From positions 1 to 64,000 of the forward strand of contig CAZZAM010000017.1 of the NCBI GenBank assembly GCA_964652775.1: a stretch of DNA of 64,000 nucleotides, read 5' to 3'. Positions 51,459 through 59,921 of the stretch are shown one piece after another. A program made the translations under genes and the position numbers. The DNA comes from UBA11346 sp038060575. Lineage in GTDB: Bacteria; Planctomycetota; UBA11346. Below the pieces are notes generated by a model. That model saw only the letters and a program-made list of their open reading frames with translations. It was not told where the DNA came from and did not search any database. Numbering within the stretch: the first letter of the stretch is position 1; each line of letters begins with the position of its first letter.

Positions 51459-51536
51459 CCCTGGGAACGCCAGGCTCCAGCCTGGCTGTGGCAATGCAGT
51501 TCGATTCGAGCCGTACAGGAGTGCGGCGTTCCCGGG
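51459..51536. repeat. GGGAACGCCAGGCTCCAGCC palindrome between metG and the sulfotransferase gene
   Basis: CCTGGGAACGCCAGGCTCCAGCCTGGC at the left and GCGGCGTTCCCGGG at the right form an inverted structure. Both adjacent genes are on the minus strand, so the element fills the whole intergenic gap. Confidence 0.75.
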
Positions 51537-53558
51537 TCAATGCAGCCTCATCCCAGGTTCAGCGCCAGCATCAGGCGTCAGCAAGTATGCTGCACCGCCT
51601 TCACCGGCGGCGATGACCATGCCTTCGCTGAGACCGAAGCTCATCTGACGCGGTGCGAGGTTGGCGACGACAACGATCTTGCGGCCGACCAGTGCTGAAA
51701 CATCGGGGAAAGCGGCTTTAATTCCGGCGAAAATGGTTCGTTCGCCCAGGCTGCCTAGCGACACGTGCAGCTTGACGATCTTCTTCGCCTTGGGGACGTC
51801 TTCGGCGGTCAGGATCTGTGCAACACGGAAATCGACCTTAGTGAAGTCATCAAAGGCGATCGTCTCGGCTAGCGCCTCGACGGGCTGCGAGCTGCGAGCT
51901 GCGAGCTGCGAGTTGGGCGCATCGTTGACTTTGCTCGCATCGATCATGGCTTGGACTTTCACGGGATCGACGCGGGTCATTAAGTTCTGGTACGCAGCGA
52001 TGGCGTTGCCGATCACCGGCCTTTGCGCGTCGTCCCACGAGGCGATCGGCGCGTTGAGCAACTTGCCGGCTTCCTCGGCGAAGCGCGGCAACACCGGCGC
52101 CAGATAGACGCAGATCTGCCGGAACAGATTGAGCGAGACCGTGCAGGCGCGCGCCAGTTCCTCAGCTTTGGCTGGATCCTTCTTGAGTGCCCACGGTGCG
52201 GCGCGTTCAACGTACTCGTTGGCGCGATCCGCGGCCGCCATGATCAAGCGGCAGGCATGCGCGGTGTCGAGGCGCTCATAGGCCTCAGCGATTTCCTTGG
52301 CGTCGGCTGCGGCGCGAGCAAAAAGTCCGTCATCGTCCGGATACGCCGCCGTCAGTGTCGGTACGAACCGCGCTGTGCGGCTGGCGAGGTTCACGACCTT
52401 GCCGACCAGGTCTGAGTTTGCCTTGGCGGCGAACTCGTCGAGGTTCATGTCGAGGTCTTCGGCCGTTCCGTTGAGCTTGGCGGCGTAGTAGTAGCGCAGC
52501 CACTGCGGATCGAGGTGATCAAGGTAGGTGCGCGCGCGGACGAAAGTTCCCTTCGACTTCGACATCTTCTCGCCATTCACGGTCAGAAAGCCGTGAATGT
52601 GTACTTTATTGGGCAGATTCCAGCCAACTGCTTTCAACATTGCTGGCCAGAACAAGGTGTGGAAGTAGGCAATGTCTTTGCCAATGACGTGATGAATTTC
52701 GGCCTGACCGCCAATCCACCAGCACTTCCAGTCGGTGCCGATTTTCGCGCACCAATCGCGGGTTGAAGCGACGTAGCCGACCGGCGCATCAAGCCACACA
52801 TAGAAGTAGTGACCGGGCGCATCGGGGATCTCGAATCCGAAATACGGCGCAGGCCGCGACACATCCCAGTCGCGCAGCGGTTCGTCAGGACGCAGAAAGG
52901 TGTTTTTCACCCAGCGCGCCATGTCTGGGTGCAGGTGCTCGCCACCGCCAACCCACTGTTCGAGGAACGCGCGAAACGCCTCCAGTTTGACGAAGAAGTG
53001 GGTTGCTGAACGCAGTTCGGGCTTGGCACCTGACAACGTGCTGACCGCATCCTTCAGCTCGGTTGGGCTGAATGTCGAGCTGCACTTGTCGCACGAATCG
53101 CCGTACTGATCCGGCGCGTTGCACTTCGGGCAGGTGCCTTTGACGAAACGATCAGCCAAAAAAGTTCCTGCTTTGGGATCGTAGAGTTGGGTCACCTCGC
53201 GCGTGGCGACGTGGCCGCCATCACGCAGGGATTTCCAGACCGCGTGCACACCGTCGCGGTTCGACGCGCTGTCGGTCGAACCATAATGATCGAAGCAGAT
53301 GCCGAAGTCGGCGAAGTCCTTTTGGTGTGCCGCGCTCATCTCGGCGATGATCGCGCTCTCGGGCACACCACGATTGCGGGCAGCGATCATCGTCGCCGTG
53401 CCATGGACGTCGTCGGCGCAGATGTAGGCGGTCTCATTGCCGCGCAGCCGCTGAAAGCGAACGAACATGTCGGTCTGGAGGTACTCGACCAAGTGACCGA
53501 TGTGGATGTGTCCGTTGACGTAGGGCAACGCAGCTGTGACCAGAAGACGACGCGGCAT
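51537..53558 (-). CDS. metG: Methionyl-tRNA synthetase
   Basis: The 673-residue protein is a full-length MetRS: HIGH at 19-22, zinc knuckle CPKC..CDKC near 142-159, KMSKS near 330, anticodon-binding domain. The C-terminal tRNA-binding (EMAP/Trbp-like) domain begins at about 560 (FDDFTKVDFRVAQIL). The linker between the last two domains contains SQLAARSSQ, encoded by a GAGCTGC repeat (51884-51914). It is essential and monocistronic here. Confidence 0.96.
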   Translation of the reverse strand: MPRRLLVTAALPYVNGHIHIGHLVEYLQTDMFVRFQRLRGNETAYICADDVHGTATMIAARNRGVPESAIIAEMSAAHQKDFADFGICFDHYGSTDSASNRDGVHAVWKSLRDGGHVATREVTQLYDPKAGTFLADRFVKGTCPKCNAPDQYGDSCDKCSSTFSPTELKDAVSTLSGAKPELRSATHFFVKLEAFRAFLEQWVGGGEHLHPDMARWVKNTFLRPDEPLRDWDVSRPAPYFGFEIPDAPGHYFYVWLDAPVGYVASTRDWCAKIGTDWKCWWIGGQAEIHHVIGKDIAYFHTLFWPAMLKAVGWNLPNKVHIHGFLTVNGEKMSKSKGTFVRARTYLDHLDPQWLRYYYAAKLNGTAEDLDMNLDEFAAKANSDLVGKVVNLASRTARFVPTLTAAYPDDDGLFARAAADAKEIAEAYERLDTAHACRLIMAAADRANEYVERAAPWALKKDPAKAEELARACTVSLNLFRQICVYLAPVLPRFAEEAGKLLNAPIASWDDAQRPVIGNAIAAYQNLMTRVDPVKVQAMIDASKVNDAPNSQLAARSSQPVEALAETIAFDDFTKVDFRVAQILTAEDVPKAKKIVKLHVSLGSLGERTIFAGIKAAFPDVSALVGRKIVVVANLAPRQMSFGLSEGMVIAAGEGGAAYLLTPDAGAEPGMRLH
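51884..51914. repeat. GCTGCGAGCTGCGAG tandem repeat inside metG
   Basis: Four GCTGCGA units lie in the domain linker and keep the frame; the same repeat occurs between genes at 34009-34125 and 43764-43795. Confidence 0.75.
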
Positions 53559-53908
53559 GGAGGGATCCGATGGCAGGAGTCAGTAGCGACCCACGCTGGA
53601 GCGCGTGGGGCTGGCTTGTACCTCCGACCGGGACGTGGGCAATCCGGCACGCAGGGCGCATGAGTGACCAGGAAGCCATGCTCTGCGTCCAGAACATCCA
53701 CAGGGTCGTCGCGTCTCGCGGCAGCATTGCAGCGGTCCGGAAGTCCGGAAGTCCGGAAGTCCGGAAGTCGATTGGGCGAGACGAACTTGTATGTCTGACG
53801 TATGGGCTGGTTAGTGGGTACGAGAAGCCTTTTTGGGGACGAGCTGCATACCCTTGGCGGACTTCCGGACTTCCGGACTTCCGGACTTCCGGACTGGGTC
53901 AATAGCCC
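53559..53908. other. Gap between metG and flhB with AGTCCGGA repeats
   Basis: No gene seen. GTCCGGAA units (53734-53768) and complementary TTCCGGAC units (53860-53895) form an inverted pair ~90 nt apart. Near 53589-53606 is a CCACGCTGGAGCGCGTGG palindrome of the same type as at 1817-1845. Both divergent promoters must lie here. Confidence 0.6.
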
Positions 53909-54976
53909 ATGGCAGAGAACGAGAATGGCGCAGAAAAGTCAGAATTGCCAACGCCGAAGCGGCTCGAGCAGGCGCGCGACGAAGGTCAGGTGTCCTACTC
54001 GCAAGAAACGTCAGCCGCGATCCAGCTTCTCGTCGGCTTTATCCTTATGGGCGTGTTGGGCTCGTGGTTCTGGTCGGGCTGCGTCGAGTCGATGCGCTGG
54101 GCTATGGACCGTGGACTGAATACTGAGTTGACGCCCGACAATCTGATGCGGGTCGTTTTCCAGGGGCATCAATCCTTATTTTTGGTAGGTGGTCTTTTCC
54201 TTGGCGTCATGTTCCTGGTCGTATTGGTAATCGGCCTCGCCCAGGCTGGATTTCATCCCACCTTGAAGCCACTGATGCCCAAGTTCAGTCGCATCAGTCC
54301 GATGGCCGGCTTCGGTCGCCTGTTCGGAGTCAAGGGACTGGTGCGTCTGGCGCTCAATGTACTCAAACTGACCATTCTCATTGTCATCGCTTGGCTGGTG
54401 ATTGAGGCGCGCATCCCACATGAACTGCCACTGGGCAACGATCTCGCCCTGCGCCTCGGTGACGACGCGCATGCACTGTGGCGGCTCGGCATGATCCTCG
54501 CGTCGTCCCTGCTGGTCATCGGCCTTATCGATTTCTTCTATCAGCGCTGGCAACACACGAAGGACAACATGATGACCAAGCAGGAATTGAAGGAAGAATT
54601 CAAGCAGATGGAAGGTAACCAGGAGGTGAAGGCGAAGATCCGCGGCATGCAGCGCGCGCTTGCCCAGCGCCGCATGATGCAGGAAGTCCCCAAAGCCGAC
54701 GTCGTCATCACCAACCCGACCCACGTCGCCGTCGCACTCAAGTACGACAAGAACAACATGGCAGCGCCGATTGTTCTCGCGAAGGGCTACGACGAAGTCG
54801 CGCAGAAGATCAAAGCAATTGCCGCCGAGCATGACATCCCGATGGTCGAGAACATCGAACTCGCCCGCGCACTCGCGCGTGAAGTTGAAATTGGGAAGCC
54901 GATCAATCCGAAGTGGTTTAAGGCAGTGGCGGAGATTTTGGCGGCGGTGTACAGGTTGAGGAAGGGCGCGGCGTAG
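53909..54976 (+). CDS. flhB: FlhB, flagellar export switch protein
   Basis: The 355-residue protein has the export-apparatus layout: a charged N-terminus (TPKRLEQARDEGQVSYSQE), four transmembrane helices, a linker with FKQMEGNQEVKAKIR, and the self-cleavage site NPTH at 269-272, the same position as in Salmonella. The C-terminal cytoplasmic domain includes YDEVAQKIKAIAAEHD and GKPINPKWFK. It controls the switch from rod/hook to filament export. Two extra direct copies of its 3' end lie downstream (56701-56813 and 63185-63451). No other flagellar gene is in view. Confidence 0.95.
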   Translation: MAENENGAEKSELPTPKRLEQARDEGQVSYSQETSAAIQLLVGFILMGVLGSWFWSGCVESMRWAMDRGLNTELTPDNLMRVVFQGHQSLFLVGGLFLGVMFLVVLVIGLAQAGFHPTLKPLMPKFSRISPMAGFGRLFGVKGLVRLALNVLKLTILIVIAWLVIEARIPHELPLGNDLALRLGDDAHALWRLGMILASSLLVIGLIDFFYQRWQHTKDNMMTKQELKEEFKQMEGNQEVKAKIRGMQRALAQRRMMQEVPKADVVITNPTHVAVALKYDKNNMAAPIVLAKGYDEVAQKIKAIAAEHDIPMVENIELARALAREVEIGKPINPKWFKAVAEILAAVYRLRKGAA

Positions 54977-55559
54977 CCAGGGCTTCTGACAACGGATTGC
55001 GTCCGACCATACCGAAGTGGTACGGGTGCAGTGTAGCGGCTTCCCGCTCAATCTGGAACCCGGTCTGCACTAGCCAAGAGCGGCACTGATCCGGCTTGGG
55101 ACGGATGGCAATGTCTGGTCCCCGTGGCGTTGGGACATCGCTGCGCCAGTGGATGACCCCAACCCGCCCATCTGGACGAAGGGCTGTGCGAGCGGCGTTG
55201 AGCAGTTCCAGCGGAGCTTCGCAATGGAGAATGTTGAACAGTAGGACAACATCCACGCTGCTTGGGGTGACGCCCAGCGAGCCATCGGTCACATCAACCA
55301 GACGGGCATCGACATGGGCGAACCCGGCCTGGGCGGCCTTGCCGCGTGTCAGGACCACCATGTCCGTCTCGATGTCGAGCGCGATCACCGGATGTCGCGT
55401 CATGCGCGCCAGCGCCAGGGTGAACGTGCCGTAGCCGCACCCAACATCGACAACCGGGCCGTGGATCTGATCGAAGCCGAGGGTCTGCAAGATGACGGGG
55501 GGATCGAAGAACGTAGTCCACCAGTCTTCGTCGGGCATGCCGCTGTCGCGGGTCTTCAT
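54918..55559 (-). CDS. SAM-dependent methyltransferase (class I)
   Basis: The 213-residue protein has motif I VVDVGCGYGTFTLALA (about 36-51), an acidic end of strand 2 (ALDIE) and a motif-IV-like VVLLFNILHCE. The substrate is unknown. Its last ~20 residues (PRPSSTCTPPPKSPPLP) are encoded by antisense of the flhB 3' end and its stop lies inside flhB, so the end of this gene depends on the junction. ATG 55559 preferred over TTG 55565. It follows DsrE by ~46 nt on the same strand. Confidence 0.82.
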   Translation of the reverse strand: MKTRDSGMPDEDWWTTFFDPPVILQTLGFDQIHGPVVDVGCGYGTFTLALARMTRHPVIALDIETDMVVLTRGKAAQAGFAHVDARLVDVTDGSLGVTPSSVDVVLLFNILHCEAPLELLNAARTALRPDGRVGVIHWRSDVPTPRGPDIAIRPKPDQCRSWLVQTGFQIEREAATLHPYHFGMVGRNPLSEALATPRPSSTCTPPPKSPPLP

Positions 55560-55604
55560 GGGCAATCCAGGCGGCGGCCGACAGATAATCCGGCCGCCAT
55601 GGGG

Positions 55605-55925
55605 TCAGAAGGAGACGACGCGGTCGGCATCGCGGATCAGGGCGTAAAGGTCCTTCATCGTCGACAGCGGACAGACCTCTGATCCCTGCGACTCACGGAG
55701 CTTCAAGCAGGTGCCACAGGCCATGATCTTCCCGCCGGCTTCCTGGAGTTTGCGTGCCTGGCCGACAACTTCGAAGCGCGGATCGGAGGCCATCTCCAGA
55801 TCAACGCCAGTGCCGATGAGGAAGACGCCGACCTCGTCGCCTTGGGTGCGGGCGAAGTTGGCGAGACGCAAGGCATTGAAGGCCGTCTCGGGTTCGGTGG
55901 TCGACAGGGTGATGGCGAGCTTCAT
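55605..55925 (-). CDS. DsrE/DsrF-like sulfur-carrier family protein
   Basis: The 106-residue protein starts MKLAITLSTTEPETAFNALR and has VGVFLIGTGVDLE, typical of the DsrE fold. Cys70 and Cys73 (KIMACGTCLKLR) are at the site where family members carry persulfide sulfur. It overlaps the ArsR-rhodanese gene by 4 nt; together they suggest sulfane-sulfur handling. Confidence 0.87.
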   Translation of the reverse strand: MKLAITLSTTEPETAFNALRLANFARTQGDEVGVFLIGTGVDLEMASDPRFEVVGQARKLQEAGGKIMACGTCLKLRESQGSEVCPLSTMKDLYALIRDADRVVSF

Positions 55926-56620
55926 GCTTTTCTCCGGGCCTTACGAGGTTTGCGTGCCTGAGTTGCTGATGGTGCCCCGCTCGCGGTGGGGAGACCGGCG
56001 TTGCGCCATTCCAGCACGCCATCGGGCAGGCGGCTGGCACGGAAGCCCCGTTTGGTCAACTCGGCGACAGCCTCGCCCGACATCGCGCAATAGGGACCAC
56101 GGCAGTACGCCACCACGGTGCGGTTGCGGGGTAGCATCGTGAGGTGCCGAGCAAGATCCGGCAACGGCACCGAAAGAGCGCCGGGAAGGTGCCCGGCTGC
56201 GTACTCGTCGGCAGGGCGAACGTCGATCAGCGTCACCTCACCAGCGGCAACCCGCCGACGCAGTTCCTGACGATCCACTGCCTCCAGAGAGTCGCCCGCT
56301 CTGAGATGCGTCTGCGCCAGCCGGGTGACCTCTGCGAGTTGCTCGGAGGCGGTATGCTGGAGGCACATCAGCAGGGATTCGACCGCCGGACCAGCGATCT
56401 GGTAGTGGACATGCAGACCGTGCTTCTCGGACACCACCAGATGAGCGTGGGCCAGGATGCGCAGGTGCTGGCTCGCATTGGCAACGGTCAAACCGGCAGC
56501 CGTTGCCAAGGATTCTACCGTCCGGCCTCCTTGGGTAAGCACATCCAGCAGGCGCAGCCGGCCAGGGCTGGCGATGGCCTTGCCCATCCGGGCGAACTGG
56601 TCGTAGAAGGAGGCGTGCAT
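55922..56620 (-). CDS. ArsR-family regulator fused to a rhodanese domain
   Basis: The 232-residue protein has an ArsR winged HTH (LLDVLTQGGRTVESLAT, recognition helix VANASQHLRIL). A C-terminal rhodanese domain (VTLIDVRPADEYAAGHLPGA) carries the active Cys173 in VAYCRGPYC. This fusion is known and presumed to sense sulfur species or arsenic/metal stress. It starts an operon with DsrE and the methyltransferase. Start ATG 56620 is preferred to a longer start at 56647. Confidence 0.88.
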   Translation of the reverse strand: MHASFYDQFARMGKAIASPGRLRLLDVLTQGGRTVESLATAAGLTVANASQHLRILAHAHLVVSEKHGLHVHYQIAGPAVESLLMCLQHTASEQLAEVTRLAQTHLRAGDSLEAVDRQELRRRVAAGEVTLIDVRPADEYAAGHLPGALSVPLPDLARHLTMLPRNRTVVAYCRGPYCAMSGEAVAELTKRGFRASRLPDGVLEWRNAGLPTASGAPSATQARKPRKARRKA

Positions 56621-56700
56621 GGCTGACGAACACCCTACCCGTCTCAACCAGTATTCAAGAGATCGCTAGAACGCTTACCGATACCCCACTTCGGCTGTCA

Positions 56701-56813
56701 CCCGCGCTCTTGCGCGCGAAGTCGAGATTGGGAAGCCGATCAATCCGAAGTGGTTCAAGGCGGTTGCCGAAATTTTGGCGGCGGTGTATCGGTTGCGGAA
56801 AGGCGCGGCGTAG
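56701..56813 (+). pseudogene. flhB 3'-end fragment, copy 2
   Basis: In frame it encodes RALAREVEIGKPINPKWFKAVAEILAAVYRLRKGAA and a TAG (longer than 20 only as a description: it matches the last 36 residues of FlhB). All residues agree with FlhB; the base differences are synonymous. It has no start and lies directly between the two minus-strand gene blocks. Confidence 0.9.
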
Positions 56814-56854
56814 GAGAGGGTGGATATTTGGTAGGTAGGGGCATGGCAGAAGCC

Positions 56855-57001
56855 TCAGGGTTTGCGCTGGTCGTCGTCGGCCGGAGGCAACTTCGGCTTC
56901 CAGGCGCACGCGCTGTTCTTCCACACCGTCCACGGCGAGCATGGAGACAGGAACAGCCAGACGGCGATAAAGCCGACGAGCAGCAGAATATCAGTCAGCA
57001 T
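56855..57001 (-). CDS. Small single-pass membrane protein with a PCSP-VW motif (48 aa)
   Basis: The 48-residue product has one transmembrane helix (MLTDILLLVGFIAVWLFL) immediately followed by SPCSPWTVWKNSACAWKP and a charged tail. It overlaps the 3' end of the next small gene by 11 nt, as if coupled. The TM-PCSP-x2-VW pattern is shared with the rhodanese-thioredoxin protein of the same operon (MPCSPLSVWGAAYC). Function unknown; it may be a partner in the membrane. It is too short for most gene finders. Confidence 0.6.
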   Translation of the reverse strand: MLTDILLLVGFIAVWLFLSPCSPWTVWKNSACAWKPKLPPADDDQRKP

Positions 57002-57155
57002 GGATGACGGCTTTCGCCGCGCTTCGGGCGCAGCAATAAACGGGAACGCGGACAGGTACTTGTCGCTGCTGCCAGCGCATCCAGCGGTGTACGGCTGTCA
57101 GGAGCAACGCCTGAACCAGCAAGACAGTAGCAGATATGGCCGACGCGCTGATCAT
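56991..57155 (-). CDS. Small single-pass membrane protein (54 aa)
   Basis: The 54-residue product begins MISASAISATVLLVQALLL (one transmembrane helix) and continues with an Arg/Val-rich tail containing a Cys pair (PVYCCARS). Its ATG overlaps the stop of the rhodanese-thioredoxin gene (ATGA) and its stop overlaps the start of the 48-aa gene. The overlapped chain supports a real gene; function unknown. Confidence 0.55.
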   Translation of the reverse strand: MISASAISATVLLVQALLLTAVHRWMRWQQRQVPVRVPVYCCARSAAKAVIHAD

Positions 57156-57982
57156 TTCGTTTCCAGCGCTTGGTCCATCCAGGCAGTGATCTCGGCTCGC
57201 GCACGGAATCCGACGAAGTGGGCGATTTCCTTGCCGTTCTTCCACAGACGAACATCGGGGATGCTTGATACGCCTTGGGATTGAGCGATTGCTCCGTTCT
57301 GATCGACATCGATCCGCACTATCCGCAATCGGTCACCTCGCTCCTTGGCCAAGGCATCGATCTCAGGGCCGAGAAGTTTGCACGGTGGACACCAGGTGGC
57401 GTGGAAGTCGACCAGTACCGGCACCAATGCGCTCGCAGCGATGACCTCACGATCGAAATCTACGCTTCCTGCCGCAGGTGTCGGCACCACGCCTGAAGTC
57501 ACTGGTGCGGCTGGTTGAACGGCTGCCGGAGCAGGACAATACGCAGCGCCCCACACGCTGAGCGGTGAGCAGGGCATCAAAAACAGGATGCCGAAGGCGA
57601 CCAGGAACAGTATGGCAACCTGTTTGACCACGCTCAGCGAGGCCGTCTTGTGGTTGTGCTGCATTGGTAGTCCGGAGCGATTCCACGCGCTGGTTCCGCC
57701 CTCAACGTTGACCGCCTGGGTGAAGCCGGCGCGCTGAAACTTTTCGCAGGCCGTCGATGAGCGTGCATCAGTGGCGCAAATGATATAGATCGGATCGTCT
57801 AGCTTGCCGACCCGACCGCTGACGACGACGGCAGGATCAAGTTGACTCAGTGGCACATGACGCGCACCGACGGCGTGGCCACTGTTCCACTCTGATGCGG
57901 TGCGGACGTCGATAAGGTCAACCGGTTCGCCGCGCGCGATGCGTGCGTTGACCTCGGCTGGAGTGATGGTGGGGATGGCCAT
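57152..57982 (-). CDS. Rhodanese - transmembrane - thioredoxin fusion protein
   Basis: The 276-residue protein has a rhodanese domain (1-108; active Cys69 in IICATDARS), a transmembrane helix about 119-136 followed by PCSPLSVWGAAYC, and a thioredoxin domain (about 172-276) with active site WCPPC (197-201) and IPDVRLWKNG. The thioredoxin domain probably faces the outside. It would move sulfur or disulfides across the membrane; substrate unknown. It lies 3 nt after the thioredoxin gene and 4 nt before the small genes. Confidence 0.88.
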   Translation of the reverse strand: MAIPTITPAEVNARIARGEPVDLIDVRTASEWNSGHAVGARHVPLSQLDPAVVVSGRVGKLDDPIYIICATDARSSTACEKFQRAGFTQAVNVEGGTSAWNRSGLPMQHNHKTASLSVVKQVAILFLVAFGILFLMPCSPLSVWGAAYCPAPAAVQPAAPVTSGVVPTPAAGSVDFDREVIAASALVPVLVDFHATWCPPCKLLGPEIDALAKERGDRLRIVRIDVDQNGAIAQSQGVSSIPDVRLWKNGKEIAHFVGFRARAEITAWMDQALETK

Positions 57983-57985
57983 GGT

Positions 57986-58306
57986 TCAGGCTTTGCTCTG
58001 CGCCATGCCGTCTTTGATAAATTGCTCAACCGCCGGCTTGGGGCGGAAGCCAGTGAAACCGCCAACCTGCTTACCATGCATGAACAGCCGCACGTCTGGG
58101 ATGCCGGAGACGCCAGCGTTCACCGCTAGATCCTGGTTCTCGTCGGTGTTCACCTTGACCAGCTTGAGCGGTCCGGCGCTAGACTTGACCGCTGCGTCGA
58201 GTACCGGGCCGAGCATCTTGCAGGGTCCGCACCAGGTGGCGTAGAAATCGACCAGGACCGGTTGACGATGGCTGGCTTCGATGACGTCGCGGTTGAAATC
58301 AAGCAT
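57986..58306 (-). CDS. Thioredoxin
   Basis: The 106-residue thioredoxin has WCGPC (FYATWCGPCKML), cis-Pro region SGIPDVRLFMHG and KGTRPK-like GFRPKPAVEQFI. It is similar to the thioredoxin half of the following fusion. ATG 58306 is preceded by GGAG; the upstream extension has no homology. It begins the operon trx - rhodanese/trx - two small membrane genes. Confidence 0.92.
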   Translation of the reverse strand: MLDFNRDVIEASHRQPVLVDFYATWCGPCKMLGPVLDAAVKSSAGPLKLVKVNTDENQDLAVNAGVSGIPDVRLFMHGKQVGGFTGFRPKPAVEQFIKDGMAQSKA

Positions 58307-58509
58307 GACAAACTCCGTGTGGTGATGATATGGTCCTGGCGCAGAACGTGCCAATCGTGCCCACGTCGTAAGTGCTTGTCAGTGTGGTATGGACCGTGGG
58401 ATGATGTGGGTTGAAAATTTACCTAGAGGCAATTTGACGCAAACCACACACAACGCATGTGCCTCATAGCGCATTGCGGGTGCCGATTACCAAATGCATA
58501 CGAGCTATA

Positions 58510-58521
58510 CGTAAAATTACG
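58510..58521. promoter_or_regulatory. Candidate operator in the divergent thioredoxin/DUF2892 region
   Basis: CGTAAAATTACG has inverted half-sites CGTAA and TTACG separated by AA, placed about 60 nt before the DUF2892 start. The region 58307-58581 is otherwise gene-free and AT-rich around 58420-58520. An ArsR-type regulator would be a plausible binder, by neighbourhood only. Confidence 0.3.
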
Positions 58522-58581
58522 AACGAAGCAGTTCTTCTCCGGCGCGCTAGAGTGCGCAGCGACAGTACCTTGGAGTCGAAC

Positions 58582-58794
58582 ATGACCGTCGAACGCGCTC
58601 TCCGTCTCTTTGCCGGCATTATGATCCTGCTCAGCCTGGCCCTGACCCATTGGGTGCATCCCAACTTTGTCTGGTTCACCGTCTTCATCGGCATGAACCT
58701 CGCTCAATCCTCCGTCACTGGATGCTGTCCGCCGGAATGGCTCTTTCGCAAACTTGGTCTCCGCGAGAGCGGTAGCACATGTTCCCGACCGTGA
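58582..58794 (+). CDS. DUF2892 (YgaP-like transmembrane) protein
   Basis: The 70-residue protein begins MTVERALRLFAGIMILLSLA, has two transmembrane segments (LTHWVHPNFVWFTVFIGMNL), and ends NLAQSSVTGCCPPEWLFRKLGLR, typical of the DUF2892 domain that is often fused to or next to rhodanese (YgaP). GGAG lies upstream. It is the first gene of the plus-strand branch with the efflux pair. Confidence 0.87.
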   Translation: MTVERALRLFAGIMILLSLALTHWVHPNFVWFTVFIGMNLAQSSVTGCCPPEWLFRKLGLRESGSTCSRP

Positions 58795-58873
58795 TCTGCT
58801 GGTACGTCGCTGAGCCGCGCTGGCCGTACGGCCAGCATTCCTTGTCGCTGAACATCTCTGTCAGGATCACGCT

Positions 58874-59893
58874 ATGAAACACTGTTTCCTTGCGATAGCT
58901 GCCACCCTGCTCGCGCTTGCCGGATGCGGCGCTGAACCACAGGCCGGCGCAGCCAAAGCGCCGCCATCAGTCAGCGTCAGCACAGCCATCGTCTCGCTGC
59001 ATGAGCACGGTTCGGTCGAGGTCCTGCCTGGCACGGTGAAGGCTGCCACGGCCGCGACCCTCATGGCCCGCGTCCCTGGGGTCGTGAGTCGTATCACCGC
59101 CACACCCGGCACCGTTGTGGCTGCTGGAACCGTGTTGGTGGAACTCGACGCCCTGGAAATCGCTGCCAAGCGCGATCAGGCCAAGGCAATCGCCGCCCAA
59201 GCCACCGCCGATTTCGAGCGAACGAAGATGCTGTTCGAGAAGCAGGCTCTGACCAAGGCCGAGTTCGATGTCAGCCAGGCTCGCGCCGCCGGATCTACCG
59301 CCGCCGCTGCCGAAGCCGAGATCATGGTTGGCTACACCCGCATCGGCGCGCCCTTCGCTGGCGTGGTGGTGCACAAGTATGTCAACGTTGGCGACCTGCT
59401 CTCACCCGGCCGTCCGGTGATCGATCTAGAAGATTCCACATCGCTCCGTCTGGAGGTCGAACTTCCCGAGTCGCTGGCCACCCAGATTGTCGTCGGCACC
59501 AAACTGCGAGTGCAGGTCGGCGCTGCGGCCCTTGATCAGGACGCAGCTGTGGTCGAAGTGACTCCAGCCGCCGATCCAGTGAGCCGCAGCGTGCTCGCCA
59601 AACTGGCCCTGCCTGCGGATGCGCAGGGCCTGCGCTCTGGCCAGTTCGGCCGCGTCACCATCCCGGTTGCTGGCGGCAGAATGCTCGCCGTTCCCACCAC
59701 CGCCGTGGTCCACCGTGGCCAACTCGATGCCGTGTTCGTCATCCAGGACGGGAAGGCCAAGCTGCGCTTGGTGCGACTTGGTGGTGTAGAGGGCGAGCGC
59801 ACGACCATTCGTGCCGGTCTCGTTGCGGACGAAACGGTGGTCAGCGTTGATGCCGATGGCTTGCAGGATGGCCAGGTCGTGACCGTCCGCTGA
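58874..59893 (+). CDS. RND efflux periplasmic adaptor (membrane-fusion protein)
   Basis: The 339-residue lipoprotein (MKHCFLAIAATLLALAGC) has a barrel-sandwich hybrid (MARVPGVVSRITATPGTVV), a short alpha hairpin (KRDQAKAIAAQATADFER), YTRIGAPFAGVVVHKYVNVGDLL and a membrane-proximal domain. It links the RND pump to an outer-membrane channel; no channel gene is in the window. The pump gene follows after 28 nt. Confidence 0.93.
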   Translation: MKHCFLAIAATLLALAGCGAEPQAGAAKAPPSVSVSTAIVSLHEHGSVEVLPGTVKAATAATLMARVPGVVSRITATPGTVVAAGTVLVELDALEIAAKRDQAKAIAAQATADFERTKMLFEKQALTKAEFDVSQARAAGSTAAAAEAEIMVGYTRIGAPFAGVVVHKYVNVGDLLSPGRPVIDLEDSTSLRLEVELPESLATQIVVGTKLRVQVGAAALDQDAAVVEVTPAADPVSRSVLAKLALPADAQGLRSGQFGRVTIPVAGGRMLAVPTTAVVHRGQLDAVFVIQDGKAKLRLVRLGGVEGERTTIRAGLVADETVVSVDADGLQDGQVVTVR

Positions 59894-59921
59894 ATCCGCA
59901 CCGGAACCCATCGAGCCCACT

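Noticed and set aside
53734..53895. Possible CRISPR or iteron origin from GTCCGGAA units
   Set aside because: Units are directly adjacent and mirrored on the other side; no rep gene or DnaA boxes.
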